Positions 1 to 14,843 are shown, counted from the stretch's first letter. The stretch: 64,000 nucleotides of DNA from Setaria digitata (GCA_003640385.1 RCAB01000249.1:28926-92925), one strand, 5' to 3'. Numbers and translations are program-made. Notes: a model not told the origin generated them from the sequence alone.

Positions 1-83
1 ATACGACCCAAAGCGTAGCCAACCAACCTGTTGCAAATAAAACAGAGCGCTACAAACTAAAATGAGTGAAAATAAAAACAAAC

Positions 84-120
84 TCTGATGATGACTAGTG
101 TGATTCTTTGACTTGGCCAT
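84..120 (-). CDS. rpl-29: Ribosomal protein L29 (eL29), first exon, partial
   Basis: The first exon encodes MAKSKNHTSHHQ and then the first base of a serine codon. This matches the strongly conserved start of eukaryotic L29 (MAKSKNHTTHNQS), a small basic protein of the 60S subunit. The exon ends in phase 1 at a GTTTGT donor (position 83), and the rest of the gene lies beyond the left edge. The start codon follows the 5' leader base-run CAACA and lies 18 bases after a TTTCAG acceptor (exon side 138) that suits spliced-leader addition, which is common for worm ribosomal protein genes. Only 12 residues are visible, but the match is nearly exact and the start and donor fit. Bases 1-83 read as intron. 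Confidence 0.75.
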
Positions 121-137
121 TGTTGCTGCTAACCAAC

Positions 138-142
138 TCTGA
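138..142 (-). promoter_or_regulatory. Probable trans-splice acceptor for rpl-29
   Basis: On the minus strand GCTAATTTCAG ends at 139 and is followed by an 18-base leader and the rpl-29 ATG at 120. A TTTCAG acceptor with no recognisable coding exon joined to it is the usual form of a spliced-leader site in nematodes. Confidence 0.45.
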
Positions 143-251
143 AATTAGCTATACAAGTCATAAGACTACTGCAAAACAAGCAAACAACCAGCATATTCTC
201 ATTAGTACAAACACATACAATCCAAAGAAGTGGAGCTTTCCTCACTTTTAC

Positions 252-337
252 CCGCAAACTGTAACCATCTGAAGCCCCAGCCTGGCCAAACTTATCCGCG
301 TTAACCAAAACCTGCCCCCACGAACCACTAAATCCCA
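252..337 (-). other. Possible exon, unassigned
   Basis: A GC-richer block on the minus strand is open from a GCACAG acceptor (337) to a GTAAAA donor (251). It encodes a glycine-rich peptide that includes SGSWGQVLVNADKFGQ. I recognise no family. It lies just upstream of rpl-29 on the same strand, so it may be promoter or leader sequence instead of coding sequence. Confidence 0.2.
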
Positions 338-338
338 C

Positions 339-3300
339 TGTGCGACACTGACACCATTACGTCAACTTTTCAGGAGCAATACGAAAATTTAACTCCACAC
401 CAATGAATTAAGCTTGTTAAGCTGTTGCAGGGATCAGTTGCCTTTAATTCCTCGATGTGGTATTCTTATAGGAACTTATAATTATGGACAGTCGGATTGC
501 TCTTCTGTCACTAATAATTGTTTCTATCTCTGAAATTCATCTTAAAATCCGACACCATTTTAATAATATCTATAAGTTTTTTAGAAAGACTCAGAGACTA
601 GTGGCCATTTAGTCTCTGACTAGTCCTACAATATAATGCTGTCGTGTTGATCAGAAGCGTTATTACCTCATTTGCACATATAAACAAAATAAAGGAAAGA
701 GCGTTGAATATGCATTATCACATCATAACTATGTAGTTTTCGGCGTAAATTCCTGTTCACAATACTATCGCATCTGACTTTGGTCACTTAAATTTCTCAG
801 TTCGAAAACTAAGTCTAGTTAGCAAAAAATACTTCCCTCTAATAATTTCCTAGTCCAGAGTCGATGTTTTGTAAATGATTCTGCTATTAAGAATCAGAAT
901 TTCTCCCTAATTTAATTCTTTACCTTATAGATTGCTACCCTTTTTTCTGAAACTATTTCCTTTTTCGAAATGTGCTAATGAATATAGTATCGGTAGTGCC
1001 AAAGCAGATGATACATTGTTATCAATGCTTTATGATAATTAAAGACAAATTTTAAAAGTTTATGTTATAAAAAGGAGTGTTTTAAATACGATTAGTTTAA
1101 GTACAGTTTCACTGAATGAATGGTTATATCACCTTAACTAATTTGCGGTTACTTTCTGGAATTTAAATTTCATTATTTGATTTTAACAAACTATAGTTCG
1201 TCCTACTTCTTTTATAAAAGATATTCGAGTAATCAGTGTTTGACATGACAAAATGTGATTCAGTATACAACTGACCTTCATACTCCAACTAGTTCTGACC
1301 TCATTTGCCAGTATCATTAACCCATACATTATAGTGTTTTAAACTGACTTCGTCCTTCTTTTTCAACTCATTACGCTCTGTGCATAATGTTATTTATGAA
1401 AGCAATTACTTTGAACTCTATTTCGTGCTTGTTAGTACCGTCACTTCTAGCTCTTAATCAGAATTGCTTCTTCTACCTTTACCTCAACAGGTAGCACAGA
1501 ATTAACAAAACTAAGAGACCAACAGGATTTTTGACTTCTGCAAACCTTTCATCCGTTATTGTTAATTCGTAGTTGCATACCGCCCAGTTCTTGTAATATT
1601 ATGCTAATTTGTTGCTCAGCTGTTCATAACTGAGGACTCGAATTTGAATTGAGGTTCTGTCAATTATTTAATCGTCAAAGAACAAAGGTAATTACAAATT
1701 GGCATTTACACTCATAGTATGCATTTCATCCTAACTAATCTATGTGCACCAATGAAAACACTACCTATTAAGAAATCTTTCCCTTATTAGTCTAGTTTTC
1801 AGTTAGCACTTCTGGCGACTCTGTTGACACCATAATTATCAGATTAGAGTAAGTTATCCTGCATAAGAGGACTTTGGAGACGCAGCAAACAAAGAGTACG
1901 TAGAAAGGAATTAACGGTAATTTAATTTTGAATAGGGTTCATTTTTAACGTAGTTTTATTAGGTCCTTATTTCATAACAACAGCATAACGATGGTGTCTT
2001 ATGCATTGCAGCATAAAAAGCTTTAGCTTTCCTAGATGAATACACTCAGGAAAGATAGACAAAACTGTAGCATGTAGAAATTGTGAAGGCATTAATAAGG
2101 CAACTCCATAAAAGTATCAGGCATCTATTCATTAAGAAGAAAAGGAACAAGTGTGGCATATCGGCAGTTCATGGACTTCTTTAGGGTAGTCCTGTCAAGA
2201 CGAAAAATTATTGAAATTTGGAACTAAACACTGATTTGTCCCAGTGATAAAAACGAACAGCTTTAAGATTGCTTGTATCTCTCGGAACTGGGCGCACAAT
2301 GTTGGCAAAGAAATCGTTGCTCAGTGAATTAATATCAACAATAAAAAGATTAGTTCAACTGAACTATGGTGGTAGACTAATAACAATACTCCGAATTGCG
2401 CAAACCTTAATCAAAAGAAGGCTTAGCAAAAATTCTCGTCACCATCAGGACTAGATACCACTAAGGGCTTTTGGAGGATTTTGGATTTTTGTGATTTTTT
2501 ACAGATGATTAACCAACTCTTCTCTCCTATTCTGATGACAAAAAAGAAAACTGAAAGTTAATGAAGCAATCAAGTTAAATTATTAAATACTCAGATATTA
2601 ATTTTTCCCAGTAAATTACTAGCAGTCATCAAGACAGAACTAATCGTTACAACTATAATACACACTGGCTTGGCTAAATATCTCTAAGCTGTCTGCTAAT
2701 ATGAGTCACTATTTGAAACGAGTAATGATAGTTGAAAATTCGATAGATTCTAGAAAGGTTTGACATAGCACTATTCAAATTAATGAGGTGATAACTGGAT
2801 AATGACACAGGAGTACTGAACGCCTAACGGGAAACAGGCAGCCAGAGTCTTGTTCATATGAACATAGATTATGCATGTAACTGTTATTATTGCTAATTAG
2901 AAAAAATCTTTCATTGGTCATTTAGACGGCGAATCGAACAGCTAATGAAATGAAAGAGATAACAGTATTGTGCGAACTATCAGGAACGCATAAAAGACTA
3001 CAATATTCGAAGATGATCATCGATTCCAAACGACCTTTCATCGTAAAGCTGTAAACAAGTTATACATCAGTGTAATGCTTATTGATGTCGATCACATTTC
3101 TGTTTCGAACTAATTAGTTGTCGTTGCTTTCTTTACTTTCTTTTTGATACGTTGTTTATTGGTTGTTTTCTTAGTAAGCAAGGACGATGTATGGGAATCC
3201 TGTAATAGTCCCATCTTAGACTGATTTTTTTCATTTCTTTTCAAATAGAAGAAGATTGAAGATTTTGATATAAAATTCGTAATTTCTAAACAAACTATTG

Positions 3301-3483
3301 AAATTTCTGTGAAATTGGAAATTTACTACCAAGCAGCTTTAGTCATATTTGAATCTTAATGAATAGTTTTTGATTTATTAAACTTTTGATGCATTAGCTA
3401 AGCATCGTCGAGGAATTACAGGAATGGTAGTAGTCAGTCATCGATGAGACTAATTACCGTGAGATTCTGCTCTCTCACTAAGT
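339..3483. other. Non-coding interval between rpl-29 and the MTCL/SOGA gene
   Basis: This AT-rich stretch lies upstream of rpl-29 and downstream of the MTCL/SOGA gene's 3' end. I found no frame with splice signals and coding character. The open frame near 2269-2454 looks accidental. The only feature I can support is the poly(A) signal near 3374. Confidence 0.6.
3374..3379 (-). terminator. Poly(A) signal of the MTCL/SOGA gene
   Basis: AATAAA on the minus strand lies about 105 bases after the MTCL/SOGA stop codon (3484-3486), a normal nematode 3' UTR distance. Confidence 0.5.
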
Positions 3484-6400
3484 TCAGTTTACAAGCATTA
3501 CCCGCTCGATGGATGCTTCATTTTGCTGATCATCTCCAGTAGTGCTTTCGCTGCTACGCTTAAGACTTTGATTGCTTTCCATCGATTGATCTCTGCACCT
3601 TCTCGAACTCGACCTGCTTAAACTTCGTCGCACACGTTCAACCAGTTTTGTTTCTAAGGAAAAAGGAAATAAAAGATAGAAATGAAAAAATTAAAGAATA
3701 AAAGTTAAGGAAAAATAATTTGAAAAATACATATAACTGCAGTATAATAGAAAGTTATTCAGTTCAGAATTCCAGTATGGTACTAAGAACAAGATTTGCA
3801 GTGATCAGCGATTCTCAATCTCAGTGGCTTTGTTGCTTTGTTACGAGTGACATCCCAAACATCCAAAAGAGAAAGCAAAGCTTCGTAACAGTTGCAGTTG
3901 CTATTTATGGATCTTTGATTGATTTCTTAAGTTATATTAAGCATCTAAACTGTTTAAATTGCACTATTAAATCAGCATACAGTTTCTTCAGTTCCTGGGA
4001 ATGTAATCCATTTTGTGAAGCTGCTAATCCTTGACAGCATGCTAAGATTATGCATGCAATTTAATATAACTGCAAGCGAATTTCCGTCATTGGATTTCAT
4101 AGAGTACAAATTTAATTCTAAGCAGTTGTGAACAAGTGTAGAAATATTCGTCAAAAATAAAAAAATTTTACTCATGATTTTGAACGGATTTCGACTTCCG
4201 CGAGATACATTTCCGAACGGTGACTGGCTGCCCATCAGTTCTTCTATATGACTGAGTGACGTATTCCGGCCAAGCACAGTTACTGCCACTGGTGATGGCG
4301 CACCAGGTGTTAACACCTAGAATTAAAGGTTATGGAAAAAAAAGCAAGTAATTGTTTAAGTTAATAATTTTTATTTGAAAAAAAGTGCTTACATTCTTTG
4401 CAACACTTCCTACGCCTTTCCCTGTTTCAGTGGTTTCAACCGAACGTGATTTACGTATACCAAATAGCGATCGTTTAGAATTTGGAAGAGTTTTTGCTGA
4501 ATTTGCTTCCATCGAATCAAACGCTTTTGCCATTAGACGTACTGAGGGTTGCGTGCCACGAGCCAGCTCGATTCGACGAATATCGTACAAAATATTTGTT
4601 CCTGTGCGAACTTCTGAATTTACCCCACTTCCCTCAATCGCAATTTAAAAGGAAATGACAAGAAAGCTTAGAAGTTTTTTATATCTATTATTTTACCTTA
4701 TTGCAAATAGATGAAAAAAATTTTAATTTTGGTTTGAAATTATGAAATAAGAATCAAACAGATGTCAAAACGATTTGAGGCGACTGAAATCGGCGATTTA
4801 AAAGAATTATTTTTAACTCAATAATACTGAAGTTTCATATTACCAGTACTATTTGTCCGAAAATGCAACTGCCCGCTTGACGAATCTCCGCCGTCGTCTA
4901 ACTGGCAATATGATGGCAGGTCGCTGTCTTCTTGTCGATCACGTGACGCTGAACGTGAAACACTTTTTGGAATGTAATGAAGACGGCCATCCTTATCGTA
5001 TTCCACTGCCATCTCCTTGTCTGAAAGAATGCTCTCAGTTCCTGGGAATTTTCTGTAAATCATGCAGGTAAAAACTCTTTCGTACAGGAATATCTGGAAG
5101 TTAGAAATTGCTAGCATTTGATTATGAGAATAAAGTAGATTTATCAAAAATTAAAATTACTAAGGATAAAAGTCGGTGGAGGGTCCGGGAATGGCGAAAT
5201 TTTCTTAATCGGTGTTTGTGTTCCATTAGCGATTGCCTCGAGCTGTCGAATTTCAACAGCTGAGTTACTTTCGCTTAAGTGTCTCACTGTTGCCGACACC
5301 CTAAAGTTCAGTTAGGAAAATAGAGTATCAGACAGGATTTTCTGAAAATGAAAAATATGATTCCATTTTATTCAAATGGAATCAAATGCATTTCAATTTT
5401 GTTGCCATAAATTTAAATAAAAAAACAACATAATTACTAATTGTACACCAACCATCTAATTGCCAGGTTGCCAGTTTCTTAGTAGTGAAGGGAAATCCTT
5501 CCCAGAGAATTTAATCCTCTGCACACATTTATTAAAATACTTCTGATTAGGGTTTTTAAAATACGATACTTATAGGAAGATGTAGGAAGAGTACTGTACG
5601 AATAGAATCGGGCTGGCACAGACGCTTGTAAATTTTCATCAGATGGTGTATGTGATAAATCACTTGACTCCCTGCCTACTGATCCAGGATGCTGATCAAC
5701 GCTACTTTTTTTTTCGCCATTACTGCAAACAAAAGAGATGTTCTGAAGATTCCAAAATTATCTGGATAGAGGATTTTTATAGCACTATCATCGTCAGGAA
5801 CGAATCGCAAAATTTAAGTTAAATTGAAGATTCACACATTCTACTTCAAGTTGTTTTGATTCATTATTACAGTGGCCTTCATATTTCATTTTAACTCTCT
5901 TCGGGGCAACACGTGATAATGCAGTCTCTAAAGTAACTCGTGATAATAATCTCTCCAGAGTAACTTGTGATAATACGGTTCACAATAGATTATTATTTTT
6001 GAGTACCATACATAAATAAAAAGAAAACCTGGTAACGATTGGCTGACATTCTTCCTCTTTCATTTGTTTCAGTTGAGAAACAAATGCTTTTAAATTATCC
6101 AACGAATCCTTCCCAATCTTTGACTTTTGTAACGATTCGATTAGTAATTGTAACTAAATATCACTGTTTAACATATTTCTATTGTAGCATATGATGAACA
6201 ATTGTCAGCTTATCTTCTACATAACTTTAATAATCCCATTTTTTATAGTAATTCTTATATGAAAATATATAAGCATGAGGCGAATGTTAGAAATAATCCG
6301 TCCTTCTTTCATGACATTTTTAGTTGAAATGACTGCTGTCATGAATAAAACTACTGGAATGTATTATTCATTATTAAAACATTCATACATCATTTTTGAA

Positions 6401-9400
6401 AAAGATTGTAAAGAAGATGAAGGAACAATTTAAGAAAAGGATGCAAAATTTGAAAGAAGTAAAATGAGGCAATTACTTGTTCGATAATCAACGAAATCTT
6501 GTATTTTCTCGTTAGCCGATGAACTTCGTTGAGATTCAACATTTCTTGAAGTCTTCCAAGTTCACTTTCAACAAATTCTTTTGCTCCCAATTGCATATCG
6601 CGAGCTTCCATTAAATTTCGCTGACTTATTTCTAGCACTTTGATCTGTTCTCGGAGCTGAAAAGGTTCCTTTTTTATTTTTCTTACTTACCATTGTTAGC
6701 ATAATTTTAAAAGCATATAAACTTTCGATATATTGGAAACTGATTACATTTTTGATAGTTCTTTCCGATTCCTGTTGTTTGACCAAATTTTCGTTCAGAA
6801 GATCTTTCATTTTCATATTGAGTTTTTCGACTTCTTCCGCATAAAAACTTTGATATTCCGCGTATTTTTTTTGAACCATCTCGGCAGTTTTCAAGGCGGT
6901 TTCCGTTATCTGCAGCATTATTTTTTCTACCAAAAATGAAGAAATATTAAAACTTTTTGAAAAGGACAAAGTACCATGCACGAAGAATATTAGGGGAAAG
7001 GGAAAGGACAAATACAAATGGCGAAGAGAAAGGAAAATTTTATACGGAGCTTTTTTTATAGAAAGTAGGAACCTTAATATTTTTTGCATCACTGGTAGTT
7101 TTATCATCACCACCATCAGCACCCGAAGTTGTACCTTTCTTTGGCTTGAGATGAGATTTTTCAACATTCCACAGAGCCCGATCAGCTTCATGAGTCTCTT
7201 TTGCCAGTTTCAAATCAGCCTTCAATTTCGTCACTTCCTCCGTTAACTCTTTTATTTGCTTGTTCTGCAAAAATTATATTTTCATTTTATTTTAAAACCC
7301 TCATATCCTTTACATGAAGTCGATAGTGTTTAAAAACTCTTAATTAATATTTCCTTACATGAAAAAAAAAGTAAAAAACTTAAAACATACCATATCAGTG
7401 CATTTCCGCTCTAATTCCTTGTATCGCTTGATATCAGTTTCGCCACGACGTTGTTCCTCAGATACTTTCCTTTCGAATGTATGTAGTGCCTCACGATGAT
7501 AATCACGATCACGTCGAGCTTGAACTAGCTGAAAACATCTGTCTAACTCTCATTCCTCGGCATTTATATATTTAATAAAGGCGCTTATGAATAACCTGTG
7601 AATGTAATGATTTATTTGTATCCTCCATAATTCGCATTCGGCTTGCAAATTTTTGCTGCAACGCATCAAGCTCCACATTACGAATCTGCAACATTTTTAC
7701 TCATGATACAAGAACTCCTGTATCCTAATTAGTTAATCTATATTTACGATATTATAAGAATATGATTTTTTAATAACAAATTGTACAAATACCAGTCATA
7801 TTCTCCTTAATGATGAGATCTAATATAAAACAGTGTTTCTGCAAGGCAATTTGGTAAAACATAAAATAGAAATGATTTGTAGAGACCATTTTGCTGAGCT
7901 GAATCCTATAGTAGATATTATACCGTAATTGTTTGTGATACTAACATTTTCAATTATCTCTCTCATCATTTAAAATTTTATGCATTTCAGTAATAATAGT
8001 TATGCTTCACACAAAAGTCGCAGGAGCTAATAATTGGTATGGAAATTCAATGATACTTTTTCTTCTTGTCTCGCTTTATGCAACAAATTATCCTTGTCCT
8101 TAGTCCATTTTTGTTGTAATGATGTCAGTTCCATGCGTAAATCTTCATTATCACGTTTGGCATCTGACATTTGAATTATCAGTTCTCTGTTCTAAAACAA
8201 GCTCTGAGTTTATAATTTAAATTATGTTTTTGGAAGCTACGTAAAAGAGGCAAACTTATCTTGCTTTAACAAGTGTCAAAATAACATTTCAGAAGAAGAA
8301 TGATAATTTTTGAAAAGGTTAGAAAACTACCAATGACGAAACATAGGAGGAGTGAAAAATGCCCCAAAGTAAGGAGTTACAAAGGTCAAAAGACGAAAGT
8401 GGTGCAAATTGGAAGAGAAAAGCCATGGAATAAAACCAAGTGTCAACCTTTTTTTGCAAAACTGTGATTTTATCTTTTAAATCCACCAAATTATCGCTTT
8501 CATGATTTGTAATAATTGTTGCTACCGCTGCTTGATGTGCTGGGACAGATGAAGAACTGAGATTAGAGACAATACGCGCACCTATCATGGCATCAATATG
8601 AATAAAGTAGAAGTTTCAGAAGAAATTAAAATGGAACTGCTAGGGGTAAATATCGTTTCATTAAATATTATAAGTACTTTACCAATTTTACCGCTATTTA
8701 GCCAATCTGTGAAATAATGCGCGACGTGACGCATCATTTGTCCCCCATAGGTGACAAGACCATAACTTTTATGATAACCAGTTAGCATAAATTAAGAGAT
8801 AAAAAAGAGAATAAAGTACTTTCTGTATTATCAGTTGCATTATCTTCGTTACATTGTTTTCTTAAGTGTGCCAATTCATCTTCAAGCTGATCACGCCTTT
8901 CCTGCCATGCCTTTTCTTTTTTCGCGTAACTGTCACGTAACTTCTCTGGAAATCACTTTCTTTTTACTTCTAAATATTCGACATTTCTGAAATTTTGAAA
9001 AATTTTAAGATTATTCCTTATCAACGTACAACATATGTCTATCAAAAAGATAGACTTAGCGAACGTTCCTTTTGCACAAGAAAATGAAAAGATCTGATAT
9101 AAAAGTAACGCTAACCAAGGTCAGTTAATGTTTCTTCCGATTTCTTCTTCAGCAGCATTACTTCTGCCTTTGATTTTGTCCTTTCCTCAACCAATTTTTC
9201 CTTTTCCAAATTGAACATCGATTCTAATTTCTTATATTTGATCTCAAATTCCTTAGCAGATCGACAATCAGCCTCAATCTCCTTCAAAAAGCTAGACATA
9301 GCGAAGGTCTCGTTTTCAAAAAAGAAAACATCAAAGGTGAAATAAGCATTACACAAAGTTAAAGTAAAGGTAGGATAAATCTATCTGAAGTGAGAATTCA

Positions 9401-12400
9401 CCTGAATTTCTCTCTTCACAGCAAGCAATTCTTTCTTCAGTTTATCACATCTTTCATCGCGTTCCTGCACCATACGAACTTTCTCGGCCAAAGCCACAGT
9501 TCGTGATTCCAGCAAATGTTCTTGCTCCATCACGTTCTTTTGCGTGTCACTCAATTTTGAATGCAAAATACGAACCTTAAAAGAGATGCTAGTATCTAGG
9601 CATAATGTTGAAAATAAGCCCCTTCCAGTGATTAGCACTAATTACTCTAATTTTAATGATTTTCTTCACTTCTTTTTTTTTTTTCTTTTCAAATGGCGTT
9701 TATAATGTTTTCCAGTTCGACATTCCTAACCTGACCTCATTTTCGTAACTCTGTCTTTGCTTTTCAATTTCAGCAGTCCATCGGTCTTCCGTCTGTAACA
9801 CCTGATTTGTGAGCTCCTGAAATAATTTTTTAATTAATAAGCAATTATTGTTTGTCAATTGACAACATTAACACTGACAGTAATAACAAGATTAATAATT
9901 ATGGCACTTGTATTAAATAGTAGTGTCTGTACAATGAAATTCCATGATTGTTCTTTCTTGCAACTTACCTTATTTTTCTTCTTGTAAAAAACAATTTCAT
10001 CTTTTTGTGATGCTATGAGAGTTTCATTTTCATTACACTTTCCGCATGGTTTTGGTTCGGAATTCACGCTTGACACGCTTTTTACAGGAGAACCACGTGC
10101 AACGCTTGCTATATTCACCTGAAATACATTTCTGCTCGAACTGCAAAGATTTGTATTAGCAGTTAATAGATTATATCTAAATCATGATAAATATTGAAAA
10201 TACCACCACCTTTTCTCATAGATATCCGTTACTTTAATTGCCACTAGTTAAAACTACCTGTAATTAAAACTCAGTAAATGATTAAATGAAATAAATTTAA
10301 ATAGACTTTAACGTAGTTTTTTAAATCGTTGCAGACTGTATTAATTACGTTAGTATTTGATTAATATTGATGTATATTTGTTTGGAATTTGTCAAAATTA
10401 TTGTTATTAACGGGCAGAACTTCAACTTCTCAACATTAGCGAAAGAAAAGAAGCAACAACCACCTTGTGTGCTTCGAGTAACTGATGAACATTATTTAGT
10501 TCCGACATCACACTTGCCAATTCAGCAATAATTGTTGCACTACCATCTTTAGATAACGACCGTCGACGTTCATCCTTAAATTGGCCACGTATTCTAGTAA
10601 GCAAGGTTCCTTTAGTCCCACTAGACTTCATCTCAAATAATTAGCATCGTTCATTAGACATGGTCCGTTATTAGCAACATAAATTGACACATGAAAGGGT
10701 AGCTGGGAAGGATAGAAAGGGTAATTATTTAATGGAAGCACAAATTATCACCCACATAATTCCATTTTTCATAAGGGATCGATTTCCAGTTGCTATCTGA
10801 AATCAGAGGAGCAAGATGACTAAATTAAGAAGGCCAGAGCAACAGGACCTTTATTGCTGTCATTTTTTCCAATCGGAATGATGAATCTTCACTCAGTATG
10901 CTGCAGATCTTTTAATTTAATAATTTTAGGAAAGCACCTTTTGAGCATTATCAATTTTTTCGATCTGTTTGCAAATTCGATTCGTTTGAGCCTCCACAGA
11001 TGCAAGCACTTCACAGCATTGCTCAATCTGTAAACTAACTTTTCCGGAATGAGAAACAGTAACTATTCAACACTAATTTGAGAAAAGAGACCGTTCTTGT
11101 CTTCCTTAAATAAAATCAAGCATAAATCAATTGCATTTTATACCTCATCAGTCGTAGCACTTTCAATCTGCGAACAGCTAATATTATTTTTGGCTTTCTG
11201 TTCACTCAACTGTCTTTCCAAATCTTCACACTTGTTCTTCAACGAGTCCTTGAAAAAAAAAAAAAGAAAAAAGCAAATGAATTTCATGTTAACTCTATGT
11301 AAAATCTAATAAAGAAAATGTAAATTTTGTGATTTCTCTTCCTGAACACCAAACTTTTGCAGAGTTAAAAAAGCAAACTATTATTTAACAGAATGCAATT
11401 TAAAAGACACAAGCGGAGAAACAACGGATTCTGAATGTTCGAAGGAGAATAAATTGTTCACAGTGTGAAATTTGTCCAGAAATATTTTTTACAAAATATG
11501 AAAATATTAAATGTGCTTGATATGATTTTCAAGGAGATGTGAAAAGGGAGAAGAAGTTGAGGAATATACCAGGGCATAACAGGTGATCACCTTGACGGTA
11601 TTCAGATAAAGATGAAAGTTCTGACATTTCTTGTCATGCTGCTTTGTTCAAAAAAATTTTGGAACTTACTACATAAGCGGTTTCACTACCTCCTTCTTTT
11701 ACAATTCTTCGATGAAGATTTGAGCAACGATCATTTACTAGCACAAGTTGGTTGTTCAATAATTCAACCTTAAATCCATGAAATTCAAGTTTGGTTTTCG
11801 CTTTAAGAACTAATCTTTAATTACTAAAAATAATATTTAAAAATAGAAAACTTGATGATTCAAATTCTCTGAGAAGCTTCGCGGTAACATAATGCGACTA
11901 ATTAAATTAAATCTAAGCTGTTCTGCATAGTTTTTTCGACAGATTAATTGCTTGTGAAATACATTTTTAAATGCATCTAAATCTACTCTAAATTAACGCT
12001 TCACCTTAGTAGCCATAGAGATTAACTTCTGATTGTCTGATTGAAGCATCATCCGTTTCAGTTCCATCAGCTCATTCTCGATGATTTTCTTATGCTCTTT
12101 TTCTATGCGCAACTCTGCTTGAACTGAAATAATATTCTCGTCAAAAAAATTATTATCGTTAAATAAGTAGGTGAAACATAATGTACAAATTATAATGGTA
12201 TTTGTTATCCTGAAGCTATTTGTTACAGTATTAAGGAAAAAAAAAACAGAGAAAAAAAACATACATTTTTCTGTTGGGGCTGATGAACTAATTTCGCTTT
12301 GTTGTTTTAATTGCAAAGATAAGTCTAAATTTTTCCGTTCTAGTTCACTTATTGTAGCCATTAGTTTGCTGATATCACGTTGCATTTCCGGTGGTACTTC

Positions 12401-14808
12401 AAACTGCTTTACCTTGAAAAACAAAAAAAAAAAAGGCATATTAAAGTTTTTGAATTTTCACAAAAAAAAAGGAAACAAAAATTTGGCACAATAGGGCTTT
12501 CATACATATTCTTTATCTTCATCTTATTGACCATTTCTCATTACAAAAAGTGAAACTAAAAGCTGCGAACTTACTCGTTCATTGGCAATTTCGCCGTTTT
12601 CCGAAATTTTCTTTGAATCTAATTCCATTTCCATAATTCTATAGATGGTAAAAAATTAACAGCGAAAGAATAAATAAAGCGAAAAATAGGTTGACATTTC
12701 GAACCTTTACCAAAGTAGAAGAACGTTGGAGTTGCAGAACTATTTGCTAATCTACAAGGTGCTTGCAAACCTAAGATCATATCATTTTACGCATTGTTAG
12801 TTACTTGAAGGTTAAAAGTGCTGAAATATCAGTTTGGTTGCAGGATAACTCTCCTCATGCAGTAACCAATCCAGCAGTTAATTTCCGTTTTCTCTTTTTT
12901 TTATTTATTATTTTCCTAGAAGAAAATTGAATACTTCTTCGAAAGGTGAATATTCTTCTTTTCCAGACGTTCTACTTTGGTTGACAAATGTTCCATCTCA
13001 TGTTCAGCCAATTCCAATTGCATCTGTGCATGTCCTTCACTGAAATAATCTTCTAAGGTGTAGGTTCAAGCGTGCCAACATTTTTCGTGCAAATGATACG
13101 GAAGTTATGGAGTGATAAGGCTACATTTCATGGCAGAGTGCTTTCAAAATTTGAATGCAAATAACTAGAAATTTCCAAATTGCTTGATGTTACTAATTTA
13201 TTGGAAAATAAAACAAGAATTCTTTAAGTCGGTAATTATAATAAAACACTAATAACTTACTATTATTCATAATATATGTCACTTATCATTGAAACTGTTT
13301 ACTTCATTCATTTATAAGTACCACTACAAACGAGATTTGCAGCTGGCAGGAATTTAAAAAATTGCTCAAATAGGAATAGAACTTCATTTCCAATATGATT
13401 TGAAATTCTCAAAAAATTAGAAATGTTGCGATGCTACGTTATATTGTGAATTAATTAGTGTAATTCTTGACAAGTGATTTAATAGAAGAAGTAACCAATA
13501 AATTTAATGTGTCATACGAATTAAGACAACTAGCATAAGTGAAATGATGAATATGACAGTGACTTATCCATGCAATATTGAAATTACTTAAGTAACAGTA
13601 TGAGTGGTAAAATCAACAAAATTAAATAGTCCGAATTTTCAGGGGAAAGTGGCATTTAAAGTTTCTTGGAAACATGCATACTCTGCTCCATGCAAGCTAT
13701 GCAATGATTCAGTCGAGTTATACCTTTCTAATCAATTCATTATTTGATTCCCGCAAACCACCTTAGCAAAGTTCAAAATTATCGAAAAGTTGAAGATGAC
13801 TATTAGAGGGACTGAACTGAATCAGTGCAAATCACTTTTTAACAAACTTTATGGTTATGAAATTAACTGAATTTCACCTGAAAGAACGTGTCATCGGTGG
13901 CCTCTTCACTGTTTTCAGTCTTGCTAATTTTCTCAGCAATTCTTCATTTTCATTTTCAACATCCTAAATTTTCATATCTGAAAAGGGGTTTGAAATCATT
14001 CAAAGCAGAAATCGTTTTTAGCCTCAACTAACTTGTAATCTGAGTTGTGTTCGACGCAAATCTTCCTCTGCAAATTTGAGCTGGTCTCTCAAATCGGCTT
14101 CTCGTTCCAATATATCTTGTATTTCTTTGCTGGTATCGGAAACAGTTGAATTAACTGATAAATCAGCACTAGTCTTTTTCTGCAAAACAATACTATTTAA
14201 ATCAGTCTTTTTTTCCGTCGAATTACAATTTATTGCTGAAGTTAACAGCTTCTTGAAACTATTTCAAATAATAGTTTAATACATGCACCGATATCTGAGT
14301 AATCTGAAATAAGGCATACCGCTTGGAGTTCTGCTCGGTTCCGTGCTTCACGCCACTTGTTCTGCGTTTGCAGTTCTCGAATTTTATCCTTCATGTAAAA
14401 GACTTCGTCCTGAAAAAGTTAGCAGATTTTAGATGCAACGGATGCAACTATGTGTAAGTAGGAGATTATAAATGAAAAAAAGTAACAAAAACGACTAAAT
14501 ATCGCTGGCATAAGCACCGGATGTCAACTATCTGTAATAAATGCTCACTGTCACTATCTCACCTCTAACTTATACCGCTTCTCCTCTGCAGTTTCAAGTT
14601 CGTTGTGCAATCTGACAGAAACTTCCTTCGCTATTCTTAGTTCTGATTCTAATTCTCTTATGCGTATTGCATCCAATTGCTTTCCCGTTGCCTGCAATCC
14701 ACCTGTAGCAGACGAGGCTTCGAGTAGATCCTGAAAATTCAACTATTAGGAAGCTTTAAGACAACATAAAGAAGAAATTTATTTCACGTTGTCAATGCTT
14801 CAAATTTA

Positions 14809-14843
<35 letters not shown>

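Noticed and set aside
5041..5147. Upstream extension of the 4844-5041 exon to a start codon near 5147
   Set aside because: Only the TTCCCAG acceptor at 5042 keeps phase with the preceding exon. The extension is hydrophobic intron sequence.
7040..7270. Several free-standing genes within 3484-20145
   Set aside because: Neighbouring frames are exons with matched phases and continuous coiled coil, and the SOGA blocks span them.
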